Assembly: GCA_017561085.1 (NCBI GenBank)
Contig: JAFZDQ010000049.1
Location: 1 to 64,000 of the forward strand
Length of the DNA: 64,000 nt
DNA from: Lachnospiraceae bacterium
GTDB taxonomy: Bacteria; Bacillota; Clostridia; Lachnospirales; Lachnospiraceae
Reading direction: 5' to 3'
Shown here: positions 18,331 to 27,244 of the stretch, piece by piece
How positions within the stretch are numbered: position 1 is the stretch's first letter
How the letters are laid out: each line of letters begins with the position of its first letter
The notes under the pieces: generated by a model
Database searches by the model: none
Told to the model about the DNA's origin: nothing
Seen by the model: only the letters and a program-made list of their open reading frames with translations
Position numbers and translations under genes: made by a program

Positions 18331-18729
18331 ATGTCAACGAAAACTGATACAGAAGTTATCATCGGTGGGAAAGTATTTACTTTAAGTGGTTATGAAAGCG
18401 AAGAATATTTACAGAAAGTTGCCATTTATATTAATAATAAAATGGCAGAGTACAATAAAATGGATGCTTTCAGACGTCAGCCGCTTGATACACAGAATGT
18501 ATTATTACAGTTAAATATTGCTGATGATTATTTTAAGGCTAAGAAACAGATTTCTCTTTTGGAAGAAGAAATTCAAACCAAAGAAAAAGAACTGTACAAT
18601 TTGAAACACGAATTAATCGCAGCTCAAATCAAATTAGAGAATACTGAAAAAACTGTTAAGAGTTTACAAACTGAAGTAAACGAAAGTGCTAAGAAAATCA
18701 TTAGATTAGAAACCGAATTAAGAAATTAA
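18331..18729 (+). CDS. zapA: Cell division protein ZapA
   Basis: 132 residues from the ATG at 18331 with AGGGG upstream; an in-frame start at 18253 would overlap ruvB and is unlikely. The N-terminal ZapA fold (EVIIGGKVFTLSGYESEEYL) is followed by a long coiled coil (about 75-132). ZapA bundles FtsZ filaments at midcell. It is followed by a terminator, so it may be the last gene of the ruvAB transcript. Confidence 0.85.
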   Translation: MSTKTDTEVIIGGKVFTLSGYESEEYLQKVAIYINNKMAEYNKMDAFRRQPLDTQNVLLQLNIADDYFKAKKQISLLEEEIQTKEKELYNLKHELIAAQIKLENTEKTVKSLQTEVNESAKKIIRLETELRN

Positions 18730-18733
18730 ACCT

Positions 18734-18760
18734 AAAAGCTGTCTGTATCGGACAGCTTTT
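18734..18760 (+). terminator. Rho-independent terminator after zapA
   Basis: AAAAGCTGTC (18734-18743) and GACAGCTTTT (18751-18760) form a perfect ten-base stem with a seven-base loop. The U-tract lies partly within the stem. Confidence 0.85.
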
Positions 18761-18779
18761 TATGGTATAGGAGAGATAT

Positions 18780-20960
18780 ATGAACAAAGTGGAACTTTTA
18801 GCTCCGGCGGGAAACTATGAAGCTTTAGTAGGTGCAATTTCTGCAGGTGCAGATGCAGTCTATTTAGCAGGTAATGCCTTCGGAGCAAGAGCCTATGCAG
18901 AAAATTTTACTCAGGAGCAAATACTGACCGGAATTCAATATGCCCATCTTTTCGGGAAGAAAGTATATTTAACCGTGAATACCCTTGTAAAAGAAAAAGA
19001 ATTCCATCAATTGTATGATTTCCTTTTCCCTCTTTATGATGGCGGAATTGATGGTGTGATTATTCAGGATTTGGGTGTATTTAGATATATTAGGGAGCAC
19101 TTTCCGAATCTTTCCTTACATGTCAGTACTCAGATGACGATTACAGGTGCGTTAGGTGCCAAATTATTGAAGGAAGAGGGGGCAGAGCGTATTGTACCTG
19201 CCAGAGAGCTTTCCTTATCCGAAATCAAAGAAATGAAGGATGAAGCAGGGATAGAGGTAGAAACCTTTATTCACGGTGCAATGTGCTATTGTTACAGCGG
19301 ACAATGCTTATTTAGCAGTATTTTGGGCGGACGAAGCGGAAACCGCGGAAGATGTGCCCAGCCTTGCCGCCTTCCCTATCAAACAAATAAACAGGAATGT
19401 TATCCTTTAAGTATGAAGGATTTATGTACGATTCGTGATTTGCCCGCACTGATAGAAGCAGGAATCGATTCTTTTAAGATTGAAGGCCGGATGAAAAAAC
19501 CTGAATATGCAGCCGGAGTTGTTTCCATTTACCGAAAATACATTGATTTATATTATGAAAATCCTTCCAAATTTGTCGTTTCTGAAAAAGACATCAGATT
19601 ATTGGAGTCGTTATATATTAGAAGTGATATCATGAACGGATATTATTTTAAGCATAACGGAAAAGACATGATAACCCTTACTTCCCCTTCCTATAACGGA
19701 AGTAATGATTTGTTATTAGAACAAATTCGTAGAGACTATATTCAAAACCCGAAAAAGAAGGAATTATATGCCTATGTGCGTATGCAGATAGGAGAGCCGG
19801 CAGAACTTCAGTTGTTTTGTGATGACATTCAGGTAACAGCATACGAAGGTCTTGTTCAAGAGGCTATGAAACAGCCGATTACAAAAGAAAAGATCAAAGA
19901 ACAAATCGGCAAATCCGGAACTTCTTTTTTTGATATCATTTCCATCGAAGTAGAAGCTGATGATGATATTTTTCTTCCGGTTAGTACGATGAATCAGTTA
20001 AGAAGAAATGCCCTTCAATTAATGCAACAAAAACTGACAGGTACAAACGTATCAATATCAGAACAGAAAGAAATATCAGAAAAGAACGAAATATCAAAAA
20101 AACCGTCCCCTATGAAAACACCAAAGCGCAATGTGAATAATGGGAAAACATCATTGCATGTTCTGGTTAATACCATGGATCAGTTTTTGACAGCCTTTCA
20201 TTCCGGTATGGAGCGTATTTATTTGGACAAAGAGCTTCTGACAAAGAGTGCATTCGATTCTATCACAGATTTATATACGAAATCCGGCAGAGATAACTTG
20301 CCGCAAATTTATATTGCTTATCCCTATATCGTACGCAGTAAGGATTTGACGAAATTAAATGAATTGTTTCAGTATAGCAATCAGCATAATTTTATATATG
20401 GTGTGCTTGTCAGAAATCCGGAAACGATTCAATTTTTGAAAGAAAAGAATTTTGTTAAAGAGATTGTCACCGATACAAACATGTATATTTTTAATCGAAG
20501 TGCGATTGAATTCCTTAAAAACTATTCATCTGAATGCTATTTGCCCTTAGAATTAAATAAACATGAAATACTGGACATAACAGGAGAATTCCCTTTATCT
20601 ACCTTGGTTTACGGATATTTTCCGATGATGATTTCAGCAAACTGCATTCGTAAAACCACAGGTGATTGTATGTCAGTACCCGGATATGAAACCATGAAGG
20701 ACAGATACCAAAAGGAATTTTGGGTTTATACAGATTGTAATTATTGCTATAATATACTTTATAACAGTGTTCCCTTATCCCTGCATACTGTCTTTAAAAA
20801 GACTGTTCCGGAAGGATACTGTCGTTTGGATTTTACCCGTGAATCAGGAGGGGAAACAGCATCCGTCATCCGTTATTTCAGTGATTTGTTGAATGGAAAT
20901 TATTACGAACCTGACTATAAAGAGTTTACAACAGGACATTATAAAAGAGGAGTCGAGTAA
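18780..20960 (+). CDS. U32 family peptidase / tRNA-rRNA hydroxylation-type protein
   Basis: 726 residues. The N-terminal U32 domain begins ELLAPAGNYEALVGAISAGA and has the Cys motif CYCYSGQC...GRCAQPCR (about residues 166-200) that in relatives binds an iron-sulfur cluster. A middle collagenase-like domain and a C-terminal TIM-barrel-like domain follow. E. coli relatives (RlhA, TrhP) hydroxylate RNA rather than degrade protein, so an RNA-modifying role is more likely than proteolysis. The stop overlaps the next start by one base. Confidence 0.88.
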   Translation: MNKVELLAPAGNYEALVGAISAGADAVYLAGNAFGARAYAENFTQEQILTGIQYAHLFGKKVYLTVNTLVKEKEFHQLYDFLFPLYDGGIDGVIIQDLGVFRYIREHFPNLSLHVSTQMTITGALGAKLLKEEGAERIVPARELSLSEIKEMKDEAGIEVETFIHGAMCYCYSGQCLFSSILGGRSGNRGRCAQPCRLPYQTNKQECYPLSMKDLCTIRDLPALIEAGIDSFKIEGRMKKPEYAAGVVSIYRKYIDLYYENPSKFVVSEKDIRLLESLYIRSDIMNGYYFKHNGKDMITLTSPSYNGSNDLLLEQIRRDYIQNPKKKELYAYVRMQIGEPAELQLFCDDIQVTAYEGLVQEAMKQPITKEKIKEQIGKSGTSFFDIISIEVEADDDIFLPVSTMNQLRRNALQLMQQKLTGTNVSISEQKEISEKNEISKKPSPMKTPKRNVNNGKTSLHVLVNTMDQFLTAFHSGMERIYLDKELLTKSAFDSITDLYTKSGRDNLPQIYIAYPYIVRSKDLTKLNELFQYSNQHNFIYGVLVRNPETIQFLKEKNFVKEIVTDTNMYIFNRSAIEFLKNYSSECYLPLELNKHEILDITGEFPLSTLVYGYFPMMISANCIRKTTGDCMSVPGYETMKDRYQKEFWVYTDCNYCYNILYNSVPLSLHTVFKKTVPEGYCRLDFTRESGGETASVIRYFSDLLNGNYYEPDYKEFTTGHYKRGVE

Positions 20961-22417
20961 TGGAATTATACATCAGCGAATTTTCCAAATATGCAATTGC
21001 GCTGCTAATTGCATTATATACATTTGAAAGTTTTGCTGTTTTCCGCTTCCATACGGAGCGGAGGAGAGAAGGTGTTTATGTACGTCAATACATATACATG
21101 TTTCTCATCCATTTGTGTTGTTTTGTTGTTATCTGTTTTGAAACGGGAAATATCATATATCTGTTTTTTTACGCTTTTCAACAGATTATTTTATTTGCCG
21201 CAACAACCCTGTATAAAATGATTTACCCAACCTGTAACCGCTTACTGGTAAATAACATGTGTCTGATGTTATCAGTCAGCTTTATCATTTTAACAAGACT
21301 ATCGGAAGATAAAGCCAAAAAGCAATTTGTCATAGCAACATTAGCCTTAATTATTTCCTTGTTTGTGCCTTTTTTGATTCATAAAATCAGATTACTCAAA
21401 CATTTAAAATGGTTATATACTTTATTGGGTGTTGGAGCTTTGGCGGTCGTATTGATTCTGGGTCAGACCACTTACGGAAGTAAGTTGTCTTACTCAATTG
21501 CAGGAATTACCTTTCAGCCGTCAGAGTTTGTAAAAATACTTTTTGTGTTATTTATAGCAGCGTCACTGTATAAGTCATCTAATTTTTTTGATGTATTTAA
21601 CAGTGCTGTTTTTGCTGCGTTACATGTAATTATTTTGGTATGCTCCAAGGATTTGGGTACGGCTTCCATTTTCTTTATGACTTATGTACTTATGGTTTTT
21701 GTTGCGACAGGTAAGTATATTTATTTGTTTTTGGGATTCGGCGGCGGTTCCCTGGCAGCGTATTTAGCTTACAGTGTTTTCCGGCATGTTCAGGTGCGTG
21801 TACAGGCATTTATTGACCCCTGGTCTGTGATAGATTCTGCAGGATATCAGATTACCCAGTCTTTATTTGCCATTTCAGGAGGCGGATTATTCGGCCTTGG
21901 ACTTTACAAAGGAACACCGGAATCCATTCCTTTTGTTGAAGCAGATTTTATTTTTTCATCAATAGCAGAAGAGATGGGGCTTATTTTCGCGATTTGTTTG
22001 ATTTTAATCTGTATCAGCAGTTTTATTATGTTTATGAACATTTCAATGAAAATGAAGGATAAATTTTATCAGCTGATTGCCTTCGGCCTGGGAATTACTT
22101 ATATTTTCCAGGTGTTCTTAACCATCGGAGGCGGCTGTAAATTTATTCCTTTAACCGGAGTTACACTGCCTTTTATCAGCTATGGCGGCAGTTCCATGCT
22201 AACCTGTGTGCTGATGTTTGCAATCGGCATCGGATTATCCATTATCAGGGAAGAAGAACGGGAACTTCAAAAGTTAAAGAAAAAGAAACGCAAAAAGCGT
22301 AATAAAGCAGAAGAAGTGGCTTTATCAGAAGAAGGAGATTTACCGGATGCAGAAGGAGAATCAGAGTATGATGAGTGGACCGGAAGCGGATACCCTCAGT
22401 CAAAAGACGAAATCTAA
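20960..22417 (+). CDS. SEDS family peptidoglycan glycosyltransferase (FtsW/RodA/SpoVE type)
   Basis: 485 residues with about 12 hydrophobic segments. SEDS signatures are present: GITFQPSEFVKI, the catalytic-loop region around FVEADFIFSSIAEEMG, and LPFISYGGSSML near the last helices. The highly basic tail (KKKKRKKRN) and acidic end are cytosolic. It polymerises lipid II together with the class B PBP encoded directly downstream, whose start lies within this gene. The RodA-PbpA style pairing suggests a dedicated elongation, division or sporulation synthase. Confidence 0.9.
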   Translation: MELYISEFSKYAIALLIALYTFESFAVFRFHTERRREGVYVRQYIYMFLIHLCCFVVICFETGNIIYLFFYAFQQIILFAATTLYKMIYPTCNRLLVNNMCLMLSVSFIILTRLSEDKAKKQFVIATLALIISLFVPFLIHKIRLLKHLKWLYTLLGVGALAVVLILGQTTYGSKLSYSIAGITFQPSEFVKILFVLFIAASLYKSSNFFDVFNSAVFAALHVIILVCSKDLGTASIFFMTYVLMVFVATGKYIYLFLGFGGGSLAAYLAYSVFRHVQVRVQAFIDPWSVIDSAGYQITQSLFAISGGGLFGLGLYKGTPESIPFVEADFIFSSIAEEMGLIFAICLILICISSFIMFMNISMKMKDKFYQLIAFGLGITYIFQVFLTIGGGCKFIPLTGVTLPFISYGGSSMLTCVLMFAIGIGLSIIREEERELQKLKKKKRKKRNKAEEVALSEEGDLPDAEGESEYDEWTGSGYPQSKDEI

Positions 22418-23828
22418 AAAGAGACCGGTAGCTAAGCGGATAATGGGAATCACATGGGTAGTTACTTTAGTATTTATGGCCATGATTGGCTATATTACAT
22501 ACTATGCACTTACCCATGAGCAGGAGCTGATGAATAACAGCTACAACGGCAGACAACAAATTCTTTTGTCCCAAAACAGACGCGGAACCATTTATGCAGC
22601 AAATAAAGAAATTCTTGCCCAAACATTAGTAGATGAAAATGGTGAGGAATACAGGGATTATCCTTATGCCAATTTGTTTTCCCATGTAATCGGTTTTTCT
22701 ACCAATGGCAAAATGGGTGTTGAATCACAGGCAAATTATTATTTAATCCATTCCAATGCACCCTTATCCCAAAAAGCATCTTTGGATGCAGTTGGCGAAA
22801 AATATCCGGGGGATCAGGTATATACCACACTGGATGTTGAACTTCAACAGGTTGCGTCCACCGCGCTTGGCGTCTATAAAGGCGCTATTATCGTAACAGA
22901 ACCATCGACAGGCCGGATTCTTACCATGGTTTCCAAACCGGATTTTAATCCGGCAGAGATTGACAAAATTTGGGATGAGTTAATCGCAGATAAGAAAAGC
23001 ACCATATTATTAAACAGAACCACACAAGGACTTTATCCTCCCGGTTCCACCTTTAAAATGGTTTCCGCTTTGGAATTTATGCATCAAAATCCGGAATCGT
23101 ATGAGAATTATTCGTATCAATGTAATGGTACTATCAAAAGAGGAGAAGATAAGATACAATGTTATCATGGAAGTGTGCATAATTTGATTGGATTTGAACG
23201 TTCTTTTGCTAAATCATGCAATACCTCCTTTGCAAACATCGGATTATCTTTAGATAAAGAACAGTTTCATAATACACTGGATACGTTATTATTTAACAAA
23301 GAGTTACCGTTAACTTTCCCGTATTCAAAAAGTTCGATACAAGTAAATAAAGATACCAATGAGTCAGATATGATGCAGGTGTCCATCGGACAGGGAAGTA
23401 CGCTGATTTCACCCATTCATTTAAATATGATTACCGCTTCCGTGGCCAATAACGGTGAACTGATGAAGCCTTATGTAATAGACCGGGTAGAAAACAGTGC
23501 CGGAATGGTTATCAAGTCATTTTCGCCATCATCTTATGGTATGCTGATGACCGGTGAAGATGCTGCTGCATTAAAGGATTTAATGACGAAGGTTGTTACG
23601 GAAGGAACGGCATCCCGATTAGACGGCCTGTCTTATACAGCCGCAGGTAAAACCGGTTCCGCTGAGTTCGGTACAGTGAAAGGTGACAGCCACGCCTGGT
23701 TTACCGGCTTTGCACCGGCAGAAAATCCTGAGATATGTGTTACCATTATTATTGAAGGAGCAGGCGCCGGCGGTGATTATGCTGTCCCCATTGCCAAACG
23801 TATTTTTGATGCTTATTTTGGAGAATAA
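22368..23828 (+). CDS. Class B penicillin-binding protein (transpeptidase)
   Basis: 486 residues from the ATG at 22368 (AAGGAG nine bases upstream); a second candidate ATG at 22347 also has AAGGAG and would add seven residues. One N-terminal membrane anchor (about 25-45) is followed by a small pedestal and the transpeptidase domain with S227-TF-K230, S283-C-N285 and K428-T-G430. Its length and pairing with a SEDS gene resemble mycobacterial PbpA. It cross-links peptidoglycan and is a beta-lactam target. It overlaps the SEDS gene by 50 bases. Confidence 0.9.
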   Translation: MMSGPEADTLSQKTKSKKRPVAKRIMGITWVVTLVFMAMIGYITYYALTHEQELMNNSYNGRQQILLSQNRRGTIYAANKEILAQTLVDENGEEYRDYPYANLFSHVIGFSTNGKMGVESQANYYLIHSNAPLSQKASLDAVGEKYPGDQVYTTLDVELQQVASTALGVYKGAIIVTEPSTGRILTMVSKPDFNPAEIDKIWDELIADKKSTILLNRTTQGLYPPGSTFKMVSALEFMHQNPESYENYSYQCNGTIKRGEDKIQCYHGSVHNLIGFERSFAKSCNTSFANIGLSLDKEQFHNTLDTLLFNKELPLTFPYSKSSIQVNKDTNESDMMQVSIGQGSTLISPIHLNMITASVANNGELMKPYVIDRVENSAGMVIKSFSPSSYGMLMTGEDAAALKDLMTKVVTEGTASRLDGLSYTAAGKTGSAEFGTVKGDSHAWFTGFAPAENPEICVTIIIEGAGAGGDYAVPIAKRIFDAYFGE

Positions 23829-23833
23829 TATTC

Positions 23834-24157
23834 ATGAAATTTTATAAAGGCTTATATATCGGCGAGTCTGTTAAGGACCCGGACAAAGTCAAAAGAAAAT
23901 TAAAGCGGCATGAAGGAAGTAATATCCATGTCATATGCATTGCAACAGGCAATGACCAATTAGAAATTTTTCACAGTGCCTATTTAAAACAAAAATATTA
24001 TAGGAAAAATCCGCCGATTATCGTGGGAATAGCAAGTGATTACAAAGAAGCAGTAGATATTGTTGTTCGGATTACGGAAGAAAGTCTTTATGAGACAGGG
24101 AACTGTGATTTAAAAGAATATCTGAAAATCAGAGCACAGAAGCTAAGCCAAAAATAA
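23834..24157 (+). CDS. Conserved hypothetical protein
   Basis: 107 residues, basic, mixed alpha/beta, with no membrane segment or signal. I do not recognise a domain. It lies five bases after the PBP gene, so it is likely in the same operon, and 45 bases before the DUF2953 gene. Codon use is like that of its neighbours. Confidence 0.65.
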   Translation: MKFYKGLYIGESVKDPDKVKRKLKRHEGSNIHVICIATGNDQLEIFHSAYLKQKYYRKNPPIIVGIASDYKEAVDIVVRITEESLYETGNCDLKEYLKIRAQKLSQK

Positions 24158-24202
24158 ATTCTTTAGTTTTGATAATGATAAATTACAGAAAGGAGCATGA
24201 AA

Positions 24203-25195
24203 ATGGCAGTATTACTGACAATACTTAAAATTATCGGCATAATCCTGTTATGTCTCCTTTGTCTTGTTTTGTTGTTATTATGTACTGTTTTATTTGTTCC
24301 AATCAGATATCGTGTGAAAGGCAATAGAAAAGAACCTGAAAACACGCCGGTATCACTACAGTTAAAAATTTCATGGCTGTTACATTTGCTTACAGTTCAT
24401 TATCATTATCCCAAGCCCGGATATTTTATTATTCGACTGTTTGGTATTAAAATTTTTACGACAAATCCGGATAAACCGGTTAAAAAAGCCAAAAAGTCTA
24501 AAAAGAAAAAGCAGGATACAGAGAATCTTACAGAACAGGCTACAGCGAATAACACGGAACAAGTAGCAGAAGATACCGCTGAACAAGATATGGCGATTAC
24601 CATAGAACAGCCTGCAGCGGATACCACTGAAAAGAATCCGGAAGCAGCCACTAGTGGATTAATGGATAATCCGGCTGTAAATTTTGATGATACAGAGACT
24701 TTCATAGAAGAGGGTGAGGAGACTCCCACATTAAAAAAATTCATACAAAAACTAATTGATATTATTCGAAATATCAGGTACACAATCCAAAAGATATATG
24801 ATAAGATAAAAGAAGTAATCCGTAATATCAATTACTATATTGAAATTCTGAAAAGCGAATCTTTTCAAAATGCATTTCTTTATAGTAAAAATGAGTTGTT
24901 TAAATTGATTACGAAACTGTTACCCGGTAAGATAAATGCAAACCTGCTGGTAGGAACGGGAGATCCGGCCTCCACGGGAAATATACTGGCAATCCATGGT
25001 ATTTTATTTCCTTATATCGGGAACCATGTATTTATCACACCGGATTTTGAAAACAAAGTTTTGGAAGGTGATTTCCTTCTGAAAGGAAAAGTAACCATCT
25101 TCCGTGTACTTTTAACTGCATTAAAAATTTATTTTCATAAAGATATCCGTAAATTATTAAAGGAATTGAAAAAGGGAGGAAACATAAATGGCTGA
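24203..25195 (+). CDS. DUF2953 domain-containing membrane protein
   Basis: 330 residues. Start set at the ATG at 24203, seven bases after GGAG; an ATG at 24197 is too close to it. An N-terminal membrane helix (about 5-30) is followed by a linker rich in Thr, Glu, Ala and Gln (about 90-170) and a C-terminal DUF2953 domain (KINANLLVGTGDPASTG). In Bacillus the DUF2953 gene ytfI also precedes ytfJ/gerW, and here the same order holds with an eight-base overlap. It is probably linked to sporulation, but the role is unknown. Confidence 0.8.
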   Translation: MAVLLTILKIIGIILLCLLCLVLLLLCTVLFVPIRYRVKGNRKEPENTPVSLQLKISWLLHLLTVHYHYPKPGYFIIRLFGIKIFTTNPDKPVKKAKKSKKKKQDTENLTEQATANNTEQVAEDTAEQDMAITIEQPAADTTEKNPEAATSGLMDNPAVNFDDTETFIEEGEETPTLKKFIQKLIDIIRNIRYTIQKIYDKIKEVIRNINYYIEILKSESFQNAFLYSKNELFKLITKLLPGKINANLLVGTGDPASTGNILAIHGILFPYIGNHVFITPDFENKVLEGDFLLKGKVTIFRVLLTALKIYFHKDIRKLLKELKKGGNING

Positions 25196-25592
25196 AAATA
25201 ATTTTTCCGGCGTAATTGAATCTCTGATGAAAGGGATGAATACCGTTTTATCTACGAAAACAGTTGTCGGAGAACCGACAAAAGTAGATGATACCATTAT
25301 ATTACCATTAGTTGATGTTACATTCGGCATGGGAGCAGGTGCCAGTGCCGGTGATAAGAAAAACGGCGGTGGCGGCGGTTTCAGCGGTAAACTGACTCCA
25401 AGCGCTGTACTTGTGATTAAAAACGGCAGCACGAAGCTGGTAAATATTAAAAATCAGGATACCATGACCAAGGTGCTTGATATGATCCCTGATATCGTAG
25501 ATAAAATTACAGCTCCCAAAGAGGAGATGATTCCTGATGAAGAAGCTGTAGATATTGCTTTTCCCGAAAAAAATAATGAGGACACGCAATAA
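25188..25592 (+). CDS. gerW: GerW family sporulation protein (YtfJ)
   Basis: 134 residues with the conserved N-terminus (MKGMNTVLSTKTVVGEP), IILPLVDVTFGMGAGAS and a Gly-rich loop. GerW is a spore protein needed for normal germination in Bacillus and for sporulation-related traits elsewhere. Its presence supports a spore-forming ancestry. AAGGGAGG lies ten bases before the ATG, inside the end of the DUF2953 gene. Confidence 0.9.
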   Translation: MAENNFSGVIESLMKGMNTVLSTKTVVGEPTKVDDTIILPLVDVTFGMGAGASAGDKKNGGGGGFSGKLTPSAVLVIKNGSTKLVNIKNQDTMTKVLDMIPDIVDKITAPKEEMIPDEEAVDIAFPEKNNEDTQ

Positions 25593-25642
25593 AACGAACT
25601 TTCAGACATAAGATGAAGTAAGAAGCATAAGTAGGTGCACGC

Positions 25643-25786
25643 ATGAAAAAATTAATTGGTTTTATTGCTTTTTGGATTGCAGTTGGTATGTTACTTATGC
25701 TTTTTTTGATACATCATATTTTATACGGACTAATCTTAATAACACTTTTACTGATTATTGGATATAACTTTTACTTTTGTAACTAA
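25643..25786 (+). CDS. Small hydrophobic membrane protein (47 residues)
   Basis: The frame runs from ATG 25643 to TAA 25784-25786, with AGGTG seven bases upstream. The product is almost entirely two hydrophobic helices (MKKLIGFIAFWIAVGMLLML, then LILITLLLIIGYNFYF) joined by a short His-containing turn. Similar tiny two-helix proteins occur in Lachnospiraceae as far as I recall. It fits neatly in the gap between gerW and the J-domain gene, which supports a real gene. Function unknown. Confidence 0.6.
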   Translation: MKKLIGFIAFWIAVGMLLMLFLIHHILYGLILITLLLIIGYNFYFCN

Positions 25787-25800
25787 ATATGGAGAACATT

Positions 25801-26370
25801 ATGGGCATCTTTGATGAAGCCAAAACCGGACAGGATTTTGAAAAGACTTTGGTAAGCGGAACCAAAGAAGAATTAGATGAACTGAAGGTTTGGTTGTTTA
25901 AGGAAAATATACGGCTGGAAACGGAAAAGAAAGAACTGAGCCGTTTGAAAGAAAAATTTTTGAAAGAAAAGCAACAGTTTCAATCTGAAATGACCACAGT
26001 AAACAGGAAACTGGTACTGGAGCGGACCAGACTAAAACAGGATGAACTTTTTTTTGAGAAAAAAATGGACATTCTGAAAAACGGTTTCATCCAGTTAGAA
26101 GAAGAGCGTAAATCTTTTGAGAAAGAAAAAGTGAGTTTTGAAAATTCGAAGCATACTTATACAAGTACTCAAAAACATGAAACAGATATCGATTCCGTGA
26201 AGTTTCTGTTTAAAGGTGTGAAAAGTCAATTGGCTCTGAAAAAACGTTATCGTGATTTGATTAAAATGTTTCATCCGGATAATATCGCCGGAGACCACGA
26301 AATGGTGCTACTGATTAACGCTGCCTATGAAGAATTAAAGCGAGATTACGAATTCGGAAGAAGAGCGTAG
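25801..26370 (+). CDS. Coiled-coil protein with C-terminal J-domain-like region
   Basis: 189 residues from the ATG at 25801 (GGAG six bases upstream); an in-frame ATG at 25789 has no ribosome binding site. Residues about 20-115 form a strongly charged coiled coil. The C-terminus has a J-domain-like helix pair with the HPD motif (KKRYRDLIKMFHPDNIAG) and a following helix LINAAYEELKRDY. J-domains stimulate Hsp70 ATPase, so it may recruit DnaK to a coiled-coil partner. J-domains are usually N-terminal, which makes this layout unusual. Confidence 0.75.
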   Translation: MGIFDEAKTGQDFEKTLVSGTKEELDELKVWLFKENIRLETEKKELSRLKEKFLKEKQQFQSEMTTVNRKLVLERTRLKQDELFFEKKMDILKNGFIQLEEERKSFEKEKVSFENSKHTYTSTQKHETDIDSVKFLFKGVKSQLALKKRYRDLIKMFHPDNIAGDHEMVLLINAAYEELKRDYEFGRRA

Positions 26371-26419
26371 TTTAAATGAAAAGTATCATTTGCAGAAAAT
26401 ATATAGATTCAGGAACTAA

Positions 26420-26447
26420 AAAAGCTGCTGTAACAACAGCAGCTTTT
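26420..26447 (-). terminator. Rho-independent terminator of rpmB
   Basis: AAAAGCTGCTGT (26420-26431) and ACAGCAGCTTTT (26436-26447) form a perfect 12-base stem with a four-base loop. On the minus strand it is followed by six T, ending rpmB; it may also stop the convergent J-domain transcript. Confidence 0.88.
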
Positions 26448-26458
26448 CATGTCCATAA

Positions 26459-26644
26459 TTAAGCTCTTTCAACTTTTCCGGATTTCAAACAATTTGTACA
26501 AACGTGTAATCTTTTGGGAGTACCGTTTACTTTACATTTAACTCTTTTGATATTGGAGTTCCAAATTCTGCTAGATTTTCTATTAGAATGGCTTACGTTA
26601 TTTCCGAAATGAACGCCTTTACCACAGATATCACATTTAGCCAT
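26459..26644 (-). CDS. rpmB: 50S ribosomal protein L28
   Basis: 61 residues from the ATG at 26644, seven bases after AGGAGG; an in-frame upstream start would add six residues. It is the zinc-containing (C+) form with CDIC near the N-terminus and CTNC near the C-terminus. It is part of the large ribosomal subunit. Its position divergent from asp23 and fakA is the usual order in Firmicutes. Confidence 0.95.
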   Translation of the reverse strand: MAKCDICGKGVHFGNNVSHSNRKSSRIWNSNIKRVKCKVNGTPKRLHVCTNCLKSGKVERA

Positions 26645-26725
26645 CACTGCACCTCCTAACAATAATTAATTAGTATATCTAATGTATATCCTAAATATTT
26701 AAGCGGATACATCCGCAACAGTTGT

Positions 26726-26754
26726 ATAATATCAGAAATCTCATAATAATGCAA
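26726..26754 (-). promoter_or_regulatory. rpmB promoter
   Basis: On the minus strand, TTGCAT (26749-26754), 17-base spacer, TATTAT (26726-26731), about 80 bases before the rpmB start. The leader contains GCGGAT/ATCCGC (around 26703-26716), a short inverted repeat. Confidence 0.55.
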
Positions 26755-26867
26755 GCAAAAAATGAAATGATTTTTAAATCATTGACAAAACATAAAATTT
26801 ATGGTTCCATTTTATATGATTTAAGGTTATAATCAGATATATATGTAGAGATATAAGGAGGCAACCT

Positions 26868-27230
26868 ATGAAATCAACTTCTATGAATACCCATATGGGA
26901 AGCATCACCATTGATAACGAAGTAATCGCACAGTATGCAGGAAATGTAGCAATGGAATGCTTTGGCATTGTAGGCATGGCCGGCATTAATATGAAAGACG
27001 GTTTGGTTAAACTTTTAAAGATGGACAGTATGACACGCGGTATCAACGTTGCGCTAGACAGTAATAATAAACTGATTATTAATTTCCATGTAATTGTTGC
27101 TTACGGTGTAAGTATTCTTGCTGTATCTGAAAATTTAATCAGCAACGTGAAATATAAGGTAGAACAGTATACCGGCATTGAAATTGAAAAAATTAACATC
27201 TTTGTTGAAGGTGTAAGAGTGATTGATTAA
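26868..27230 (+). CDS. Asp23/Gls24 family protein
   Basis: 120 residues, a single Asp23 domain (GSITIDNEVIAQYAGNVAME). It corresponds to YloU, which sits before the fatty-acid kinase gene in most Firmicutes. Members are linked to envelope stress and alkaline shock. AAGGAGG precedes the ATG. A -10-like TATAAT occurs at 26828-26833, but a matching -35 is poor. Confidence 0.9.
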   Translation: MKSTSMNTHMGSITIDNEVIAQYAGNVAMECFGIVGMAGINMKDGLVKLLKMDSMTRGINVALDSNNKLIINFHVIVAYGVSILAVSENLISNVKYKVEQYTGIEIEKINIFVEGVRVID

Positions 27231-27244
27231 GAGGAGGAACTAAC

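Noticed and set aside
24406..24831. 141-residue minus-strand frame under the DUF2953 gene
   Set aside because: Ser/Val-rich antisense translation of a Lys/Glu/Thr-rich linker, without a start signal.
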